A DNA stretch of 64,000 nucleotides, from assembly GCA_963738205.1 (NCBI GenBank), contig CAVTVQ010000007.1:620001-684000 (forward strand), given 5' to 3'. Shown here piece after piece: positions 1 to 8,371 of the stretch. Each line of letters begins with the position of its first letter. Position 1 is the stretch's first letter. The stretch is from DATFQE01 sp963738205 (lineage in GTDB: Bacteria > Actinomycetota > Thermoleophilia > Gaiellales > Gaiellaceae). Below the pieces are notes generated by a model. That model did no database searches. It was not told the origin of the DNA and saw only the letters and a program-made list of their open reading frames with translations. A program made the position numbers and the translations under genes.

Positions 1-706
1 CCTTGGCAATCGTGGCCGGCTGAGCCCACACGAGGAGGGCGGTGGCGCCGCTGCGCCGAGCGCGCAGCAACTGCGGCGCGAGATCGGGCGCGGCGGACGG
101 CAGCTCCAACCGCGCCGCCACCGCCTCAGGGTTGGCGCCGAAGGACTTGGCCAGCGCCGCCCGGCCCTCCTGCCCGTAGCCCGAGTCGTCGGTCATGAGC
201 GCAACCCGCAGGCCCTTCGGGATCAGGTATTCGGCCAGCCGGAACGAGATGCCGCGATCGGTCGGTGCGATGCGGAAGACGTTCGGGCGCGCGTCGGCAT
301 CGACGAGACCCCTGCCGCCCTGATACGTGATCGCGAGCGGGAGCTCGTCTCGCTCGGCGATCTCCCACGAGGCGTCGACCCCCGTGCCCTCGTCGACGAC
401 CGCGATCGCCCCGTCCGCCACCGCGCGGCGGACGTTCGCGACGGCTCGCCGCGGCGAGAGCGCATTGTCGAGTCGCCGGATGTGCAGCCTGTAGTTGCCG
501 TTCTCGGTCTGGATCACGCCGGCTCTGGCCGCTCCGAGCTCGGCGCCTCGTGCGATCGAGTCGCCGATGTAGGTGCTCCGGGAGAAGGGAGCGTTGACCA
601 CGACCGTCAACGACTCCGCGTCGGCGGAGGAGGAGCTGCTGCCGCCGCCGCCGCCACACGAGGCGGTGGTCAGCAGCAGCGAAGTGAGCGTGACGGCCCG
701 GCGCAA
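1..706 (-). CDS. ABC transporter substrate-binding lipoprotein, LivK-like (partial)
   Basis: The frame is open to the left window edge, so the C-terminus is missing. It begins at TTG 706, 11 bases after the livMG stop. The product starts with a hydrophobic leader ending in a lipobox (TASC followed by a Gly run), so it should be a lipid-anchored extracellular protein. The rest reads as a type I periplasmic-binding (Peripla_BP_6) fold: TVVVNAPFSRSTYIGDSIARG near the N-terminus and later RVALMTDDSGYGQEGRAAL. It is the third gene of the liv-type operon and should deliver the ligand to LivH/LivM. The family binds branched-chain amino acids, amides or aromatic acids; the ligand cannot be read from sequence. 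No clear Shine-Dalgarno precedes the TTG, so the start is inferred from the signal peptide. Confidence 0.8.
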   Translation of the reverse strand, partial: MRRAVTLTSLLLTTASCGGGGGSSSSSADAESLTVVVNAPFSRSTYIGDSIARGAELGAARAGVIQTENGNYRLHIRRLDNALSPRRAVANVRRAVADGAIAVVDEGTGVDASWEIAERDELPLAITYQGGRGLVDADARPNVFRIAPTDRGISFRLAEYLIPKGLRVALMTDDSGYGQEGRAALAKSFGANPEAVAARLELPSAAPDLAPQLLRARRSGATALLVWAQPATIAK

Positions 707-717
707 AATCGAGGAAT

Positions 718-2544
718 CTATAGCTGTCGCCGACCGAGATAGGCGGTCCGCACGGCAGGGTTGCGGGCGACCTCGTCCGGCGAGCCCGTCGCGAGGACTA
801 CGCCTGCGTCCAGGACGACGACGTCGTCTGCGATCGCGCGCACGAGGCGCAGGTTGTGCTCGACGACCAGGACCGCGAGCCCTTCCGCGGACAGCCGTTC
901 GAACAGGAGCGCGAGCCGCTCGAGGTCTGCCGGGCCGGCTCCGGCCGACGGCTCGTCGACGAGGAGCACGCACGGCTCCGTCGCGAGCGCCGCAGCGATC
1001 ATCACGAGGCGCTGCTCCGAGCCGCTCAGGGTCCCGGCCGGCTCGTCGGCCAGCTGCCGCAGGCCGACGGCCTCGAGCGCCCCGAGAGCGCGCGCACGCG
1101 TGAGCCTGGCCTCCTCGCGCGCCTTCGGCGACGCGATCAGCGCGCGGAGGGCTCCGCCGTGGCGCCGGCGGAGTGAGGCACCGACGATCGCATTCTCGAG
1201 GGCGGTCAGCTCGGGAAACACCGCACCGGCCTGCAGCGTCCGCACCAGCCCGCGGCGGGCACGCTCGGCGGTCGGAGCGCCGGTCACCTCCTCGCGGTTC
1301 AGCCAGACGCCGCCGGCGTCAGGGCCGAGCGTGCCGGCGAGCAGGCGCAAGGCGGTCGTCTTGCCCGACCCGTTCGGCCCGATCAAGGCGGCGACGCTGC
1401 CGGCCCGCAGCCTGAGGTCGAACGATCGCAAGGCGACCACACCGCCGAAGCGCTTCGCCAGCCCGCGAGCCTCGACCTCCGCCACCTCCGGAGGCCGAGC
1501 GGGAGCGAGCGGCTCGACGGCGGGCTGGATCCGCCGGTGCAGTCGAGCCAGTGTCGGCACGATCCCGTCGCTACCGAGGGTCAGGACGACGAGCAGGAGC
1601 AGCGCGGCGAGCAGCGGCCCGAAGCGCGCCTCGTCGGCCCCCGTGACGTCCGCGAGAAGCCCCGCCGCGAGCGAGAGGACGCCGAGCGCGAGGACTCCGG
1701 CGACCGGGCCCAGCGCGGTGGCCGCGCCGCCGACGAGCACGGCTACGAGCAGCTTGAACGACAGCAAGGAGCCGTAGGCCTCAGGGTCGGCCACCGCCGC
1801 CAGCTGCACGGCGAGCCCGCCGGCGAGCCCGCCCAACGCGGCCGAGCCGGCGAAGGCCGCGAGCCGCAGGCGCGCGATCCTGACGCCGAGCGCGGCCGCG
1901 CCGGCGGGCCGCTGCGCCGCGGCACGGAGCGAGAGCCCGAAGGAGCTCCGGGCGAGCGTGCGGTGGCCCAGCACCGCGAGCACGACCAGTGCGAGCGCGA
2001 CCTCGTAGTGGACGGTGGGCGTCGGGGTAAAACCGAGGATCGGCTCGGGCGGGACGACGAGGCCGCGCGCACCGCCGGACAGGGAGGGGAAGGCATCGAG
2101 CGCGAGCGCGAACAGCCACGTTGCGAGCCACGTCGCAGCGACGACGTAGGCGGGCCGAAGCCGGGCGATCCCGACCCCGACGACCACGCCGCCGACCGCC
2201 GCGAGCGCGGCGCCGAAGACGGCCGAGCCCAGCGCCGGCCAGCCGGCGCTCACGGCGTGCGCCGCGGTCACCGCGCCGATACCGACGAACGCGCCCTGTG
2301 CAAGCGAGGGGATCCCGCCCACGCCGACGGCGAAGCCGAGCCCCACGGCGGCCACGGCGAGGTAGCCGGTGTCCGCGAGGCCGTCGACGCGGACCGAGGA
2401 GGGCAGCGCGAGGGGAACGAGCGCCGCCACGACGATGACCGCAAGCGCGAGCCACCCGGTCGGTGCCCAGTCCGCGGCCGCATCGCGCCGTGCATCGCGA
2501 AACGCGCGGGCGGTCCGGCCGAGCGCGCTGCCGACGGCGCTCAC
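718..2544 (-). CDS. LivM-LivG fusion: ABC permease plus ATPase
   Basis: About 608 residues. GTG 2544 overlaps the livH stop by four bases (GTGA). Residues about 1-335 form a multi-span LivM-type permease (GYLAVAAVGLGFAVGVGGI, SLLSFKLLVAVLVGGAATALGPVAG). Residues about 355-608 are a complete LivG-type ATPase: Walker A GPNGSGKTT near 388, signature LSGSEQ near 503 in place of the usual LSGGQ, Walker B CVLLVDEPSAG near 525, and the switch His in VVEHN. Fusing the membrane and nucleotide-binding halves fixes their stoichiometry. No separate LivF ATPase lies before the binding protein; it may be beyond the left edge or absent. The frame stays open upstream of 2544 but is arginine-rich shadow sequence there, so the GTG start is preferred. 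Confidence 0.88.
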   Translation of the reverse strand: MSAVGSALGRTARAFRDARRDAAADWAPTGWLALAVIVVAALVPLALPSSVRVDGLADTGYLAVAAVGLGFAVGVGGIPSLAQGAFVGIGAVTAAHAVSAGWPALGSAVFGAALAAVGGVVVGVGIARLRPAYVVAATWLATWLFALALDAFPSLSGGARGLVVPPEPILGFTPTPTVHYEVALALVVLAVLGHRTLARSSFGLSLRAAAQRPAGAAALGVRIARLRLAAFAGSAALGGLAGGLAVQLAAVADPEAYGSLLSFKLLVAVLVGGAATALGPVAGVLALGVLSLAAGLLADVTGADEARFGPLLAALLLLVVLTLGSDGIVPTLARLHRRIQPAVEPLAPARPPEVAEVEARGLAKRFGGVVALRSFDLRLRAGSVAALIGPNGSGKTTALRLLAGTLGPDAGGVWLNREEVTGAPTAERARRGLVRTLQAGAVFPELTALENAIVGASLRRRHGGALRALIASPKAREEARLTRARALGALEAVGLRQLADEPAGTLSGSEQRLVMIAAALATEPCVLLVDEPSAGAGPADLERLALLFERLSAEGLAVLVVEHNLRLVRAIADDVVVLDAGVVLATGSPDEVARNPAVRTAYLGRRQL

Positions 2545-3473
2545 TCGACCGCCTCCAGCGCCTCGCGCGGCGGCCGAACGGCGAGCCAGAGCAGCACGAG
2601 GGCAAGGGGGATCACCGACGTGTAGGCGGGCCCGAGCTGGGCGCCGGCGATGTGGACGTTGGCGATCGCGGCCTCGAGGAGCCCGAGCACCGCCCCTGCG
2701 GCGAATGCGAGCACCGGCGAGGCGAAGCGAACGGCGAGGGCAGCTGCCAGGCCCTTCACGCCGAGCAGCGTTCCCGTGTCGACCGAAACCGGCGCGCTCG
2801 GGGCCGCCGTGATCGCGGCCAGCGCCGCGACCCCGCCCGCCAGGCCGAATGCGAGCGGCACGAGCCGGGCCGCCGGCACGCCCACCACGAGTGCGCCCTC
2901 GGGGTCCGAGGCGATTGCCTGGAGCCCACGTCCGAAGCGCGTGCGATCGACGGCCCACACCACGAACGCCGCCAGCACCAGCGCCACCGCGGCGACGTAG
3001 AGAGCCCGAACCTGCACGGACGCGCCCGCCACGGTGACGAACCCGCTCTCGCCTATGCGTCTGAACGGGATCGGGTCCGGGAAGACGTAGGCCGGTCGCG
3101 GGAAGACGGAGTCGAGCAGCGCGTGGACGGCGAAGGCGAGCGCGAGCGTGCCGCCGGCCCAACCAAGGGTCGAGCCGCGAGCCAGGAACGGCTCGACGAC
3201 GAGCAGGTAGCCCCCGGCGGCCACGACAACGCACACGAAGACACCGAGCACCGCGCCGAGGAGGAATCGACCCACCGGGACGTTGGTCTGGGTGACGGGC
3301 CCCGTTCCCGCCGCCACCAGCAGCGTGGTGAAGACGCCCAGTCCGATCAGATCGCCGAACGCGAGGTAGATCGTTCCGGTCAGCCGGTAGACGAGCGAGA
3401 ATCCGATCGCGACGAGGCCGTACACGCCGCCGGCCGCAAGACCCGTGACGACCACCTGGAGCGCGATCTGCAC
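2541..3473 (-). CDS. livH: Branched-chain amino acid ABC transporter permease LivH
   Basis: 310 residues, first gene of the operon, GTG start at 3473. It is strongly hydrophobic with about eight membrane segments and the family N-terminus (QVVVTGLAAGGVYGLVAIGFSLVYRLTGTIY begins at residue 5; Leu/Gly-rich first spans). It forms one half of the translocation channel, paired with the LivM half of the fusion immediately downstream, which it overlaps by four bases. The length is normal for LivH (about 300). The start is 64 bases from the divergent lipoprotein gene, so both promoters must lie in that short gap. Family assignment is firm; substrate is unknown. Confidence 0.9.
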   Translation of the reverse strand: MQIALQVVVTGLAAGGVYGLVAIGFSLVYRLTGTIYLAFGDLIGLGVFTTLLVAAGTGPVTQTNVPVGRFLLGAVLGVFVCVVVAAGGYLLVVEPFLARGSTLGWAGGTLALAFAVHALLDSVFPRPAYVFPDPIPFRRIGESGFVTVAGASVQVRALYVAAVALVLAAFVVWAVDRTRFGRGLQAIASDPEGALVVGVPAARLVPLAFGLAGGVAALAAITAAPSAPVSVDTGTLLGVKGLAAALAVRFASPVLAFAAGAVLGLLEAAIANVHIAGAQLGPAYTSVIPLALVLLWLAVRPPREALEAVE

Positions 3474-3537
3474 GGGCGGCAGCCTACGCCGCCAATTAGG
3501 ATCCAGTTTCCTCTATCCCGACGGAAGGCAGGGTTTT

Positions 3538-3990
3538 ATGCGGAGAAAGGGCTTCGGCCTGCTGCTCGTCCTCATGCTCGGTCTCGCGCTGGCCGCCTGC
3601 GGCGGCGACAACGAGAGCGAGAGCGAAGCCGAGCGCGAGGCAGAGCGCGGCGCTGCATTCGCGCCGATTTGCGAGATGACGGCGATGTCCGGCGAGACGG
3701 GGCTGCCCGCGGACTTCCCCACCCCGGAATCCGTCACCTGGGTGAAGTCCGAGGAAGCAGGCCCGTCACGCGTCGTGGAGGGTTTCGCCGACGGCGACCT
3801 CGAGGACGTCTACGACGACTGGCACACGCTGTTCGAGGACAGCGACTACAAGATCACGTTCGACGAACGCGAGGACCACGACGCCGAGATCTCGTTCGAG
3901 GGCGGCGGCCAGAGCGGACAGGTGAAGCTCGCCGACGAGTGCGCCGAGGGCAAGGTCTACGCCCGCGTGACCAGTCGGCCGGCCGAGTAG
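3538..3990 (+). CDS. Small secreted lipoprotein, acidic
   Basis: 150 residues from ATG 3538, preceded by a purine-rich GGAAGGCAGGG ribosome site. The leader MRRKGFGLLLVLMLGLALAAC ends in a clear lipobox (LAAC), followed by an acidic Glu/Ser-rich linker (NESESEAEREAE). The mature part is acidic, has two further cysteines (ICEM and DECAEG) that could form a disulphide, and has no domain I recognise. The phrase VVEGFADGDLEDVYDDWHTLFEDSDYKI suggests a small alpha/beta fold of the PASTA/DUF-type lipoproteins common in actinobacteria, but that is a guess. The gene is monocistronic and ends at a strong hairpin. An in-frame ATG further upstream (3445) would bury the signal peptide and is rejected. 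Confidence 0.8.
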   Translation: MRRKGFGLLLVLMLGLALAACGGDNESESEAEREAERGAAFAPICEMTAMSGETGLPADFPTPESVTWVKSEEAGPSRVVEGFADGDLEDVYDDWHTLFEDSDYKITFDEREDHDAEISFEGGGQSGQVKLADECAEGKVYARVTSRPAE

Positions 3991-4009
3991 CCGAGGGCTC
4001 TCTCCGGAG

Positions 4010-4046
4010 GAAGCGAAGGGGCCGCGAAAGCGGCCCCTTCTGCTTC
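4010..4046. terminator. Bidirectional terminator hairpin (GGGGCC core)
   Basis: A perfect ten-base stem (4016-4025 with 4030-4039) closes a GAAA tetraloop. An outer five-base GAAGC/GCTTC arm (4010-4014 with 4042-4046) extends it. It lies between the convergent stops at 3990 and 4061, so it can end transcripts from both sides. There is no long T run, which is common in high-GC genomes. Confidence 0.8.
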
Positions 4047-4060
4047 GATGTCGTTGAGCG

Positions 4061-6235
4061 TTACTCGTCCTTCGGACAGGGCGTCACGAGGAAGAGCGCG
4101 TCGGACGGCTTGGCATGGTTCTGGCCGTTCGATCCCCGGTCCGATCCGTAGTGGTCGACGAACACGTCGGACTGCTCGCAGGCCGGGTTGCGACCGGGCT
4201 GCGACGGCACCGTTGCACCGCCTGCCGGGCCACCTGCCGAGCGGCCGTTCCGTGCATCAGTGGAGAACGAGTACGCGTTGCCGCCCTCCACCGTCACCGC
4301 TTCGTAGTCGCCGCAGAAGATGCCGGCGCGGAAGCAGTAGTCGAAGTTCGACGGCACGTCCGAGATGCCGAAGTTGTCCCAGTCGCCCAGGGACGCCGGG
4401 CCGGCACCCGGGTACGCACCCGAGGGGTTGACCGGTGCGACCGGCTGGTCGAGCACGGTCGCCTGGCCGCCGATGCACTCGCCGAGCGTGCCGTGGCGTG
4501 CGGTGCACTGAGCGCCGAACGTCCAGACGAGGTAGTTGCCGGGCCGGAACCGGCTCGTAGGCCACTCGATCGCCGTCGAGTCGGTGTCCAACCGCCGGTC
4601 CTTCATGGCGATGTTGATGTGCCCTCGCGCGTTCACGTCGATCCACGGCCAGAACTGGTCGTTGCCCGTGTCCGTGTTGGCCGGGCAGGCCGGCTCAGCG
4701 GCGCTGCGCCCGCAGTCGCGATTTGCAGGCGCCGTCGACGGATCGTTGTTCACCCGCGTCGGCCCGATCCAGGTTGCCCCACCGTTCAGCGACTTGAAGA
4801 AGAACACGTCGGTGTTCGTGCTGTTCCGCGTGCCGTTGCGGTTGTCGAACATCACGAAGTAGAGGTCGTCCGCGAACGAGCCGCCGCGCTTGTCCGCGAC
4901 GATCGCGCCCGTGAACGGGACCCGGAAGCAGCTGTTGGTCAGGTGCACGCGCGCCGCACCGCGGGCCACGCAGTCCGCCTTCAGACGCATGTTGACGTCG
5001 AAGGTGGGCGTGATGTGCCTCGGCGGCGAGAACGTCGCGCCGCCGTCGTTCGACCGGACGACGAGCCACTGGTTCTCGTCCGGCGTGTCGAAGTTCTCGA
5101 ACGCGACCCACAGGTGGCCCGTCTCCGGGTTCACCGTCGGGACCGAGAACTGGTTGTCGTCACACGCAGTGCCGCCGGCGAACGCGCCGACACAGAAGGC
5201 GGCGCTGCCGTTGATCGTGTGCTGCGGCGACCATGACCGGCCCATGTCGTCAGAGTGGCTCTCGACGATCTTGGAGTCGGTGATGAAGCCGGGTGTGCCG
5301 ACCGGGTTCGTGAAGCTCGTCCACGTGACGTAGATCCGGTCGGGCCCGATGTTCGCCGCCGGGCAGCCTGGGTCACCCGGGTTCAACGGCGCCTTCGAGA
5401 CCGGCTTGTAGCACTTGGGAGCGACGCCCGCCGGCCGTGGCCCTGCGGCGATGTACTCCTTGTCGTTGAACGTCACGCTGAAGTTGGCGGAGCTGCCGAA
5501 CGGCGGCGTCGCCTCGTTCTCCGGCGTGAACGCGACCGTGCCGTCACCGGGCTGGCGCGGATCGCCCGGCCCGCCGCAAGGGGCGGTGTCGGAGAGCACG
5601 ACGCACGGACGGCTCCACGTGAAGCCCCCGTTGGTCGAGCGCGAGACCCAGACGCCGTTCGTGTCGTCGGTCCGGTTGAAGTTGATGTCGGCGTAGTAGA
5701 CGACCCCGTTGCGGTCGAAGACGATCGCGGGATCGCCGCCGCCGTCGAGGTTGTCGCCGTTGGGCAGCGACGGGAACGGAATCCACCCGTCGTACCAGCG
5801 AGTACCGCCGTCCACGGAGGCGTAGAAGCCCGAGGACGCCCAGCCGAGCCGATAGTCGTTGGCACCGCCGACGAGGTTCTTACGATGGGTCGGGTTGACA
5901 TCGATCGACGTCTCGTTCTGCGGGAAGCAGCTGTACTCCGTGTTGGTGCGGTGGTCGTCGCCCTTGTCGCTGAGCTTCTCGACCTCATCCTTGTCCCTGC
6001 GAGCAAGCTCATCGGGCTCGACGTTCATGCGAGCCTGCGGACACTCGGTGATCCCGGTTCCGAGGTCGACGTCACGGAAGTCCCAGACGCCGGAGGGCCC
6101 CGACACCGAGAAAGTCTTGAGCTCCCGCGGCAGCTTGGGCTGCTGCGGTGGGTCGTCGTCGGCGAGGGCTGGCGTGGCTCCCGCGACGAGAAGGGCCGCC
6201 ACGCAGGTCGTGGCGACCAGCATGCGTCGCATCAT
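4061..6235 (-). CDS. Secreted BNR/Asp-box repeat protein (sialidase-like propeller)
   Basis: 724 residues with a Sec signal peptide (MMRRMLVATTCVAALLVAGA, likely cleavage after ALA near residue 25). The first ATG (6235) has an AAGGGGAG ribosome site. Five Asp-box motifs are visible, SxDxGxxW-like, at about 140-147, 200-207, 328-335, 395-402 and 482-489, which mark sialidase-type beta-propeller blades. The catalytic Arg triad and Tyr/Glu pair of true sialidases cannot be assigned with confidence, so enzymatic activity is unproven; many actinobacterial homologues are simply annotated exo-alpha-sialidase. Many paired cysteines fit an extracellular location. The gene is monocistronic and shares its 3' terminator with the lipoprotein gene at 3538. 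Confidence 0.8.
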   Translation of the reverse strand: MMRRMLVATTCVAALLVAGATPALADDDPPQQPKLPRELKTFSVSGPSGVWDFRDVDLGTGITECPQARMNVEPDELARRDKDEVEKLSDKGDDHRTNTEYSCFPQNETSIDVNPTHRKNLVGGANDYRLGWASSGFYASVDGGTRWYDGWIPFPSLPNGDNLDGGGDPAIVFDRNGVVYYADINFNRTDDTNGVWVSRSTNGGFTWSRPCVVLSDTAPCGGPGDPRQPGDGTVAFTPENEATPPFGSSANFSVTFNDKEYIAAGPRPAGVAPKCYKPVSKAPLNPGDPGCPAANIGPDRIYVTWTSFTNPVGTPGFITDSKIVESHSDDMGRSWSPQHTINGSAAFCVGAFAGGTACDDNQFSVPTVNPETGHLWVAFENFDTPDENQWLVVRSNDGGATFSPPRHITPTFDVNMRLKADCVARGAARVHLTNSCFRVPFTGAIVADKRGGSFADDLYFVMFDNRNGTRNSTNTDVFFFKSLNGGATWIGPTRVNNDPSTAPANRDCGRSAAEPACPANTDTGNDQFWPWIDVNARGHINIAMKDRRLDTDSTAIEWPTSRFRPGNYLVWTFGAQCTARHGTLGECIGGQATVLDQPVAPVNPSGAYPGAGPASLGDWDNFGISDVPSNFDYCFRAGIFCGDYEAVTVEGGNAYSFSTDARNGRSAGGPAGGATVPSQPGRNPACEQSDVFVDHYGSDRGSNGQNHAKPSDALFLVTPCPKDE

Positions 6236-6349
6236 CTGTTCTCTCCCCTTTCCTAGCCGCGAAGAAAGCCGCTCGTGGCGGCTACGCGCATGGTGCGGGC
6301 GCGACTATACGCCCAGCGGACTTTGTGCGCAACGAGGCATACTGTCGAG

Positions 6350-6700
6350 GTGAAGGCGCTCGTTGCCCTCGCCGTCGCACTGGCTCTGGCGCTTCCGGCC
6401 GCCGCCCGAGTGGAGGCCTCGACCGCCAAGCGGATCGCCTCCCTCCGACTCGCCACGGCGCATCCCGTCGCGTTCCGAGGCAGTCGCTTCCTCGCCGCCG
6501 AGCGGGTCGTCGTCGTCGCCTCCTCCAACGGCCGCCTGCGTTCGCGCACCGTGACGGCGGGCGCCGCCGGCACCTTTCTGGTCCGTTTCACAGGCATGCC
6601 CTTCGACCGCTGCGACGGCTTGGTCGCCGTCGCCCGGGGAGCCCGCGGCAGCTTCGCGGTCTACAAGCTGCCCCAGGTGATGTGCCCGCCTAGGGGCTAG
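6350..6700 (+). CDS. Small secreted protein, paralogue of 7446-7862
   Basis: 116 residues if started at GTG 6350, which puts a signal peptide (VKALVALAVALALALPAAA) at the N-terminus. An in-frame ATG at 6275 would place it internally and is rejected. The mature part (GSRFLAAERVVVVASSNG, AAGTFLVRFTG, DRCDGLVAVARG, LPQVMC) aligns along its length with the product of 7446-7862, including two cysteines that could form a disulphide. A CATACT hexamer at 6338-6343 is seven bases before the GTG, so the message may be leaderless. Function unknown; the repeated G-S-x-F-x-x-x-E-x-V-x-V pattern resembles Ig-like/IPT strands. It overlaps the opposing lipoprotein gene by 11 bases at the 3' ends. Confidence 0.7.
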   Translation: MKALVALAVALALALPAAARVEASTAKRIASLRLATAHPVAFRGSRFLAAERVVVVASSNGRLRSRTVTAGAAGTFLVRFTGMPFDRCDGLVAVARGARGSFAVYKLPQVMCPPRG

Positions 6701-7319
6701 CGGCCTCCAGCCTCGCCTGCTGCTTGCGGGCGAGCTCGAGGACGTCCCGGCGCGTCACCTTGCCGGCGAAGCCGTTCGCGAACACCGAGGCGGTCGCGTT
6801 CTCGTGGCGCCAGCCGACGAGGTAGAAGCGCACGGCAAAGCGCCCGCTCCCCTGAGTTCCGGTGGCGACGAAGCTCTCGTCGCCGAGGCCCGGCGCCGTC
6901 TCCTCCAGGTGCAGCCCCTCGATCAGGTTCGAGCGCATTCTCTCGAGCTCGCCGCGCGCGCCATCGGCCTTCTCGAACACGTCGGACCTGGACTCGATCA
7001 CCAGCGGCCCGCTCGTGGACGGAGTGCCCGCACGGCGGTAGCGCGCAATCCACCCATCCTGCCGGCCGAACCGCCCCACGTCGGCCAGGGTGCCGCCCGG
7101 CTGGTCGAGCCGAACCTGACGCCCTTCGTCGAAGCGCGTGAAGACGCGTGGAAGGTCGCTCGGCTGCAACACCAACCCCTTCAGCTCTGACTGGTCGATC
7201 GCGACGGTGTCGCCGCCCATGCAGCCGGCTGCGAAGGCGAGCAGCACGAGCAGGAGCGCGGATCGGCGCACGGCCGCTGAGCGTAAAGGAAGGGCCGCGC
7301 GCCGCGGCCCTCCAGACAT
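6690..7319 (-). CDS. Lipoprotein of unknown function
   Basis: 209 residues from ATG 7319, which has a GGGGAGAGG ribosome site seven bases upstream. An alternative GTG at 7271 would begin right at the signal peptide. The leader RRSALLLVLLAFAAGC ends in a lipobox (FAAGC), so the product should be membrane-anchored outside the cell. The mature region (LKGLVLQPSDLPRVFTRFDEG, LGDESFVATGTQG, VFANGFAGKVTRRDVLELARKQQARL) resembles actinobacterial lipoproteins that share a PknH-sensor-like fold, but I cannot assign it. It sits between two paralogous secreted-protein genes on the other strand. A 9-bp hairpin (7291-7311) lies in the first codons, or in the leader if GTG 7271 is the true start. Confidence 0.72.
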   Translation of the reverse strand: MSGGPRRAALPLRSAAVRRSALLLVLLAFAAGCMGGDTVAIDQSELKGLVLQPSDLPRVFTRFDEGRQVRLDQPGGTLADVGRFGRQDGWIARYRRAGTPSTSGPLVIESRSDVFEKADGARGELERMRSNLIEGLHLEETAPGLGDESFVATGTQGSGRFAVRFYLVGWRHENATASVFANGFAGKVTRRDVLELARKQQARLEAASP

Positions 7320-7445
7320 CAGGTTCCTCTCCCCGAGGTCGGCCGCAATCTTGACCTGTCCGGCCGACGCCTGCAACCGGCGAGCGGCATACTCGAATGT
7401 GACGGAACGCGTTTTCGGCGACGTAGGAAGGGGTAGAGAGAGCCC

Positions 7446-7862
7446 ATGAAGATCCTGCTCGCACTCTTCACGATCGTTCTGGCCGCAGCGCTACTCGTCT
7501 CCGCGACGATGGGCGCCGGCACGCTCGTCCCCGGCGGAGACAGTGCCAAGAGGAAGCCCGCAGGCGCGCTTCTCGGCAGCCCGGCGGGCCGCGCTCGGCT
7601 GATTCCGGTCAGCCTCGCACCGCTCACGGTCAAGGGCAGCGGCTTCAAGTCGGGCGAGACCGTCACCGTCAGGTCGACGGACAACACTGTCAAGACCCTT
7701 CGGACCGTGAAGGCGAGCGCCGCCGGCAGCTTCGTCGTCCGGCTGGGCACGAGCGCCGACCGCTGCAACGGTGGGACGATCCTGGCGACCGGAAGCAAGG
7801 GCAGCAAGGCCAGCCTCAACTTCAGCCAGGTCGTCTGCGCCGCCTCGGGCACCAAGGGCTAG
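7446..7862 (+). CDS. Small secreted protein, paralogue of 6350-6700
   Basis: 138 residues, ATG 7446, with a purine-rich AGGAAGGGG upstream. The N-terminus (MKILLALFTIVLAAALLVSA) is a signal peptide, followed by a basic linker and a domain with LTVKGSGFKSGETVTVRSTD, AAGSFVVRLGT, DRCNGG and NFSQVVC. The same order of motifs and the two cysteines occur in the gene at 6350. GSGFKSGETVTV is typical of IPT/TIG-like immunoglobulin strands, so a small extracellular beta-sandwich is likely. A CATACT hexamer also lies upstream (about 7389), shared with the paralogue. The gene ends at a 12-bp GGGGCC-type hairpin. Function unknown. Confidence 0.75.
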   Translation: MKILLALFTIVLAAALLVSATMGAGTLVPGGDSAKRKPAGALLGSPAGRARLIPVSLAPLTVKGSGFKSGETVTVRSTDNTVKTLRTVKASAAGSFVVRLGTSADRCNGGTILATGSKGSKASLNFSQVVCAASGTKG

Positions 7863-7881
7863 CGCTGCGCTCGCGGCATGC

Positions 7882-7909
7882 GCAGGGGCCGCCCGGAGGC
7901 GGCCCCTGC
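7882..7909 (+). terminator. Terminator hairpin (GGGGCC core)
   Basis: A perfect 12-base stem (7882-7893 with 7898-7909) closes a CGGA loop, 19 bases after the stop of the secreted-protein gene at 7446-7862. A short CTTG follows rather than a T run. Confidence 0.78.
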
Positions 7910-8075
7910 TTGCGCGCGATCCTCGGGGAGAGGATCGGTCCTAGTCGCGGGCCCTGCACTGACATCCGGATACCGGGGCGCGAGACGGAGAGGGGCCGCC
8001 TCCATCTCGCCCCCTATATCTTCGCGAGTCTATCGGGCCTCGGACGAGAAAAGTCAAGCGCGAACGGTCGATTCG

Positions 8076-8309
8076 CTACGACGTCGAGTGCGCTTGTCGG
8101 GCGGTTCGCGGTGGTCGGCCTCGTCTGACGGGGGGCGCGGGCGCGGCCCAGCTGCGCAAGTCGTCCTCGAGCCAGATCGGCCCGGCCCGGAGTCGCGCGA
8201 CCGGGCTGGGGAAGTCGCTTCGTAACGTATAGCGGCTTGCCGTTCGCTTGCTGACGCCGAAGAGCTCGGCGGCCTCGGCGAGTCCGGCCAGCCTTCCCGG
8301 CAGGACCAT
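8076..8309 (-). CDS. Small AlpA-like helix-turn-helix DNA-binding protein
   Basis: 77 residues from ATG 8309, preceded by GAAGGAGGAG, an excellent ribosome site. The sequence MVLPGRLAGLAEAAELFGVSKRT begins a MerR/AlpA-type winged helix: LAEAAELFGVSKRTASRY is the helix-turn-helix and FPSPVARLRAGPIW is the wing. The C-terminus is basic (RRGRPP, an AT-hook-like patch). Such proteins usually serve as excisionases of integrated elements or as small regulators. Here no integrase, att site or phage gene is nearby, so a chromosomal regulator is more likely. It follows the membrane protein at 8372 by 62 bases on the same strand and may be co-transcribed. Confidence 0.75.
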   Translation of the reverse strand: MVLPGRLAGLAEAAELFGVSKRTASRYTLRSDFPSPVARLRAGPIWLEDDLRSWAAPAPPVRRGRPPRTARQAHSTS

Positions 8310-8371
8310 GAAGACTCCTCCTTCGGTGTTGTCGTGTCGCGAGGCCGCGACCGCGAGCCTCGCGTTCCCGG

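Noticed and set aside
2463..4151. Long plus-strand open frame of about 560 codons opposite livH and the lipoprotein gene
   Set aside because: The translation is Arg/Gly/Glu-rich, without domains, and antisense to livH; it is a high-GC shadow frame.
7291..7311. 9-bp hairpin as a terminator
   Set aside because: It lies in the first codons (or leader) of the lipoprotein gene at 6690-7319 and no gene ends there; it may instead affect its translation.
8076..8309. HTH protein as evidence of a prophage or integrated element
   Set aside because: No integrase, att-like repeats, phage genes or composition shift are visible around it.
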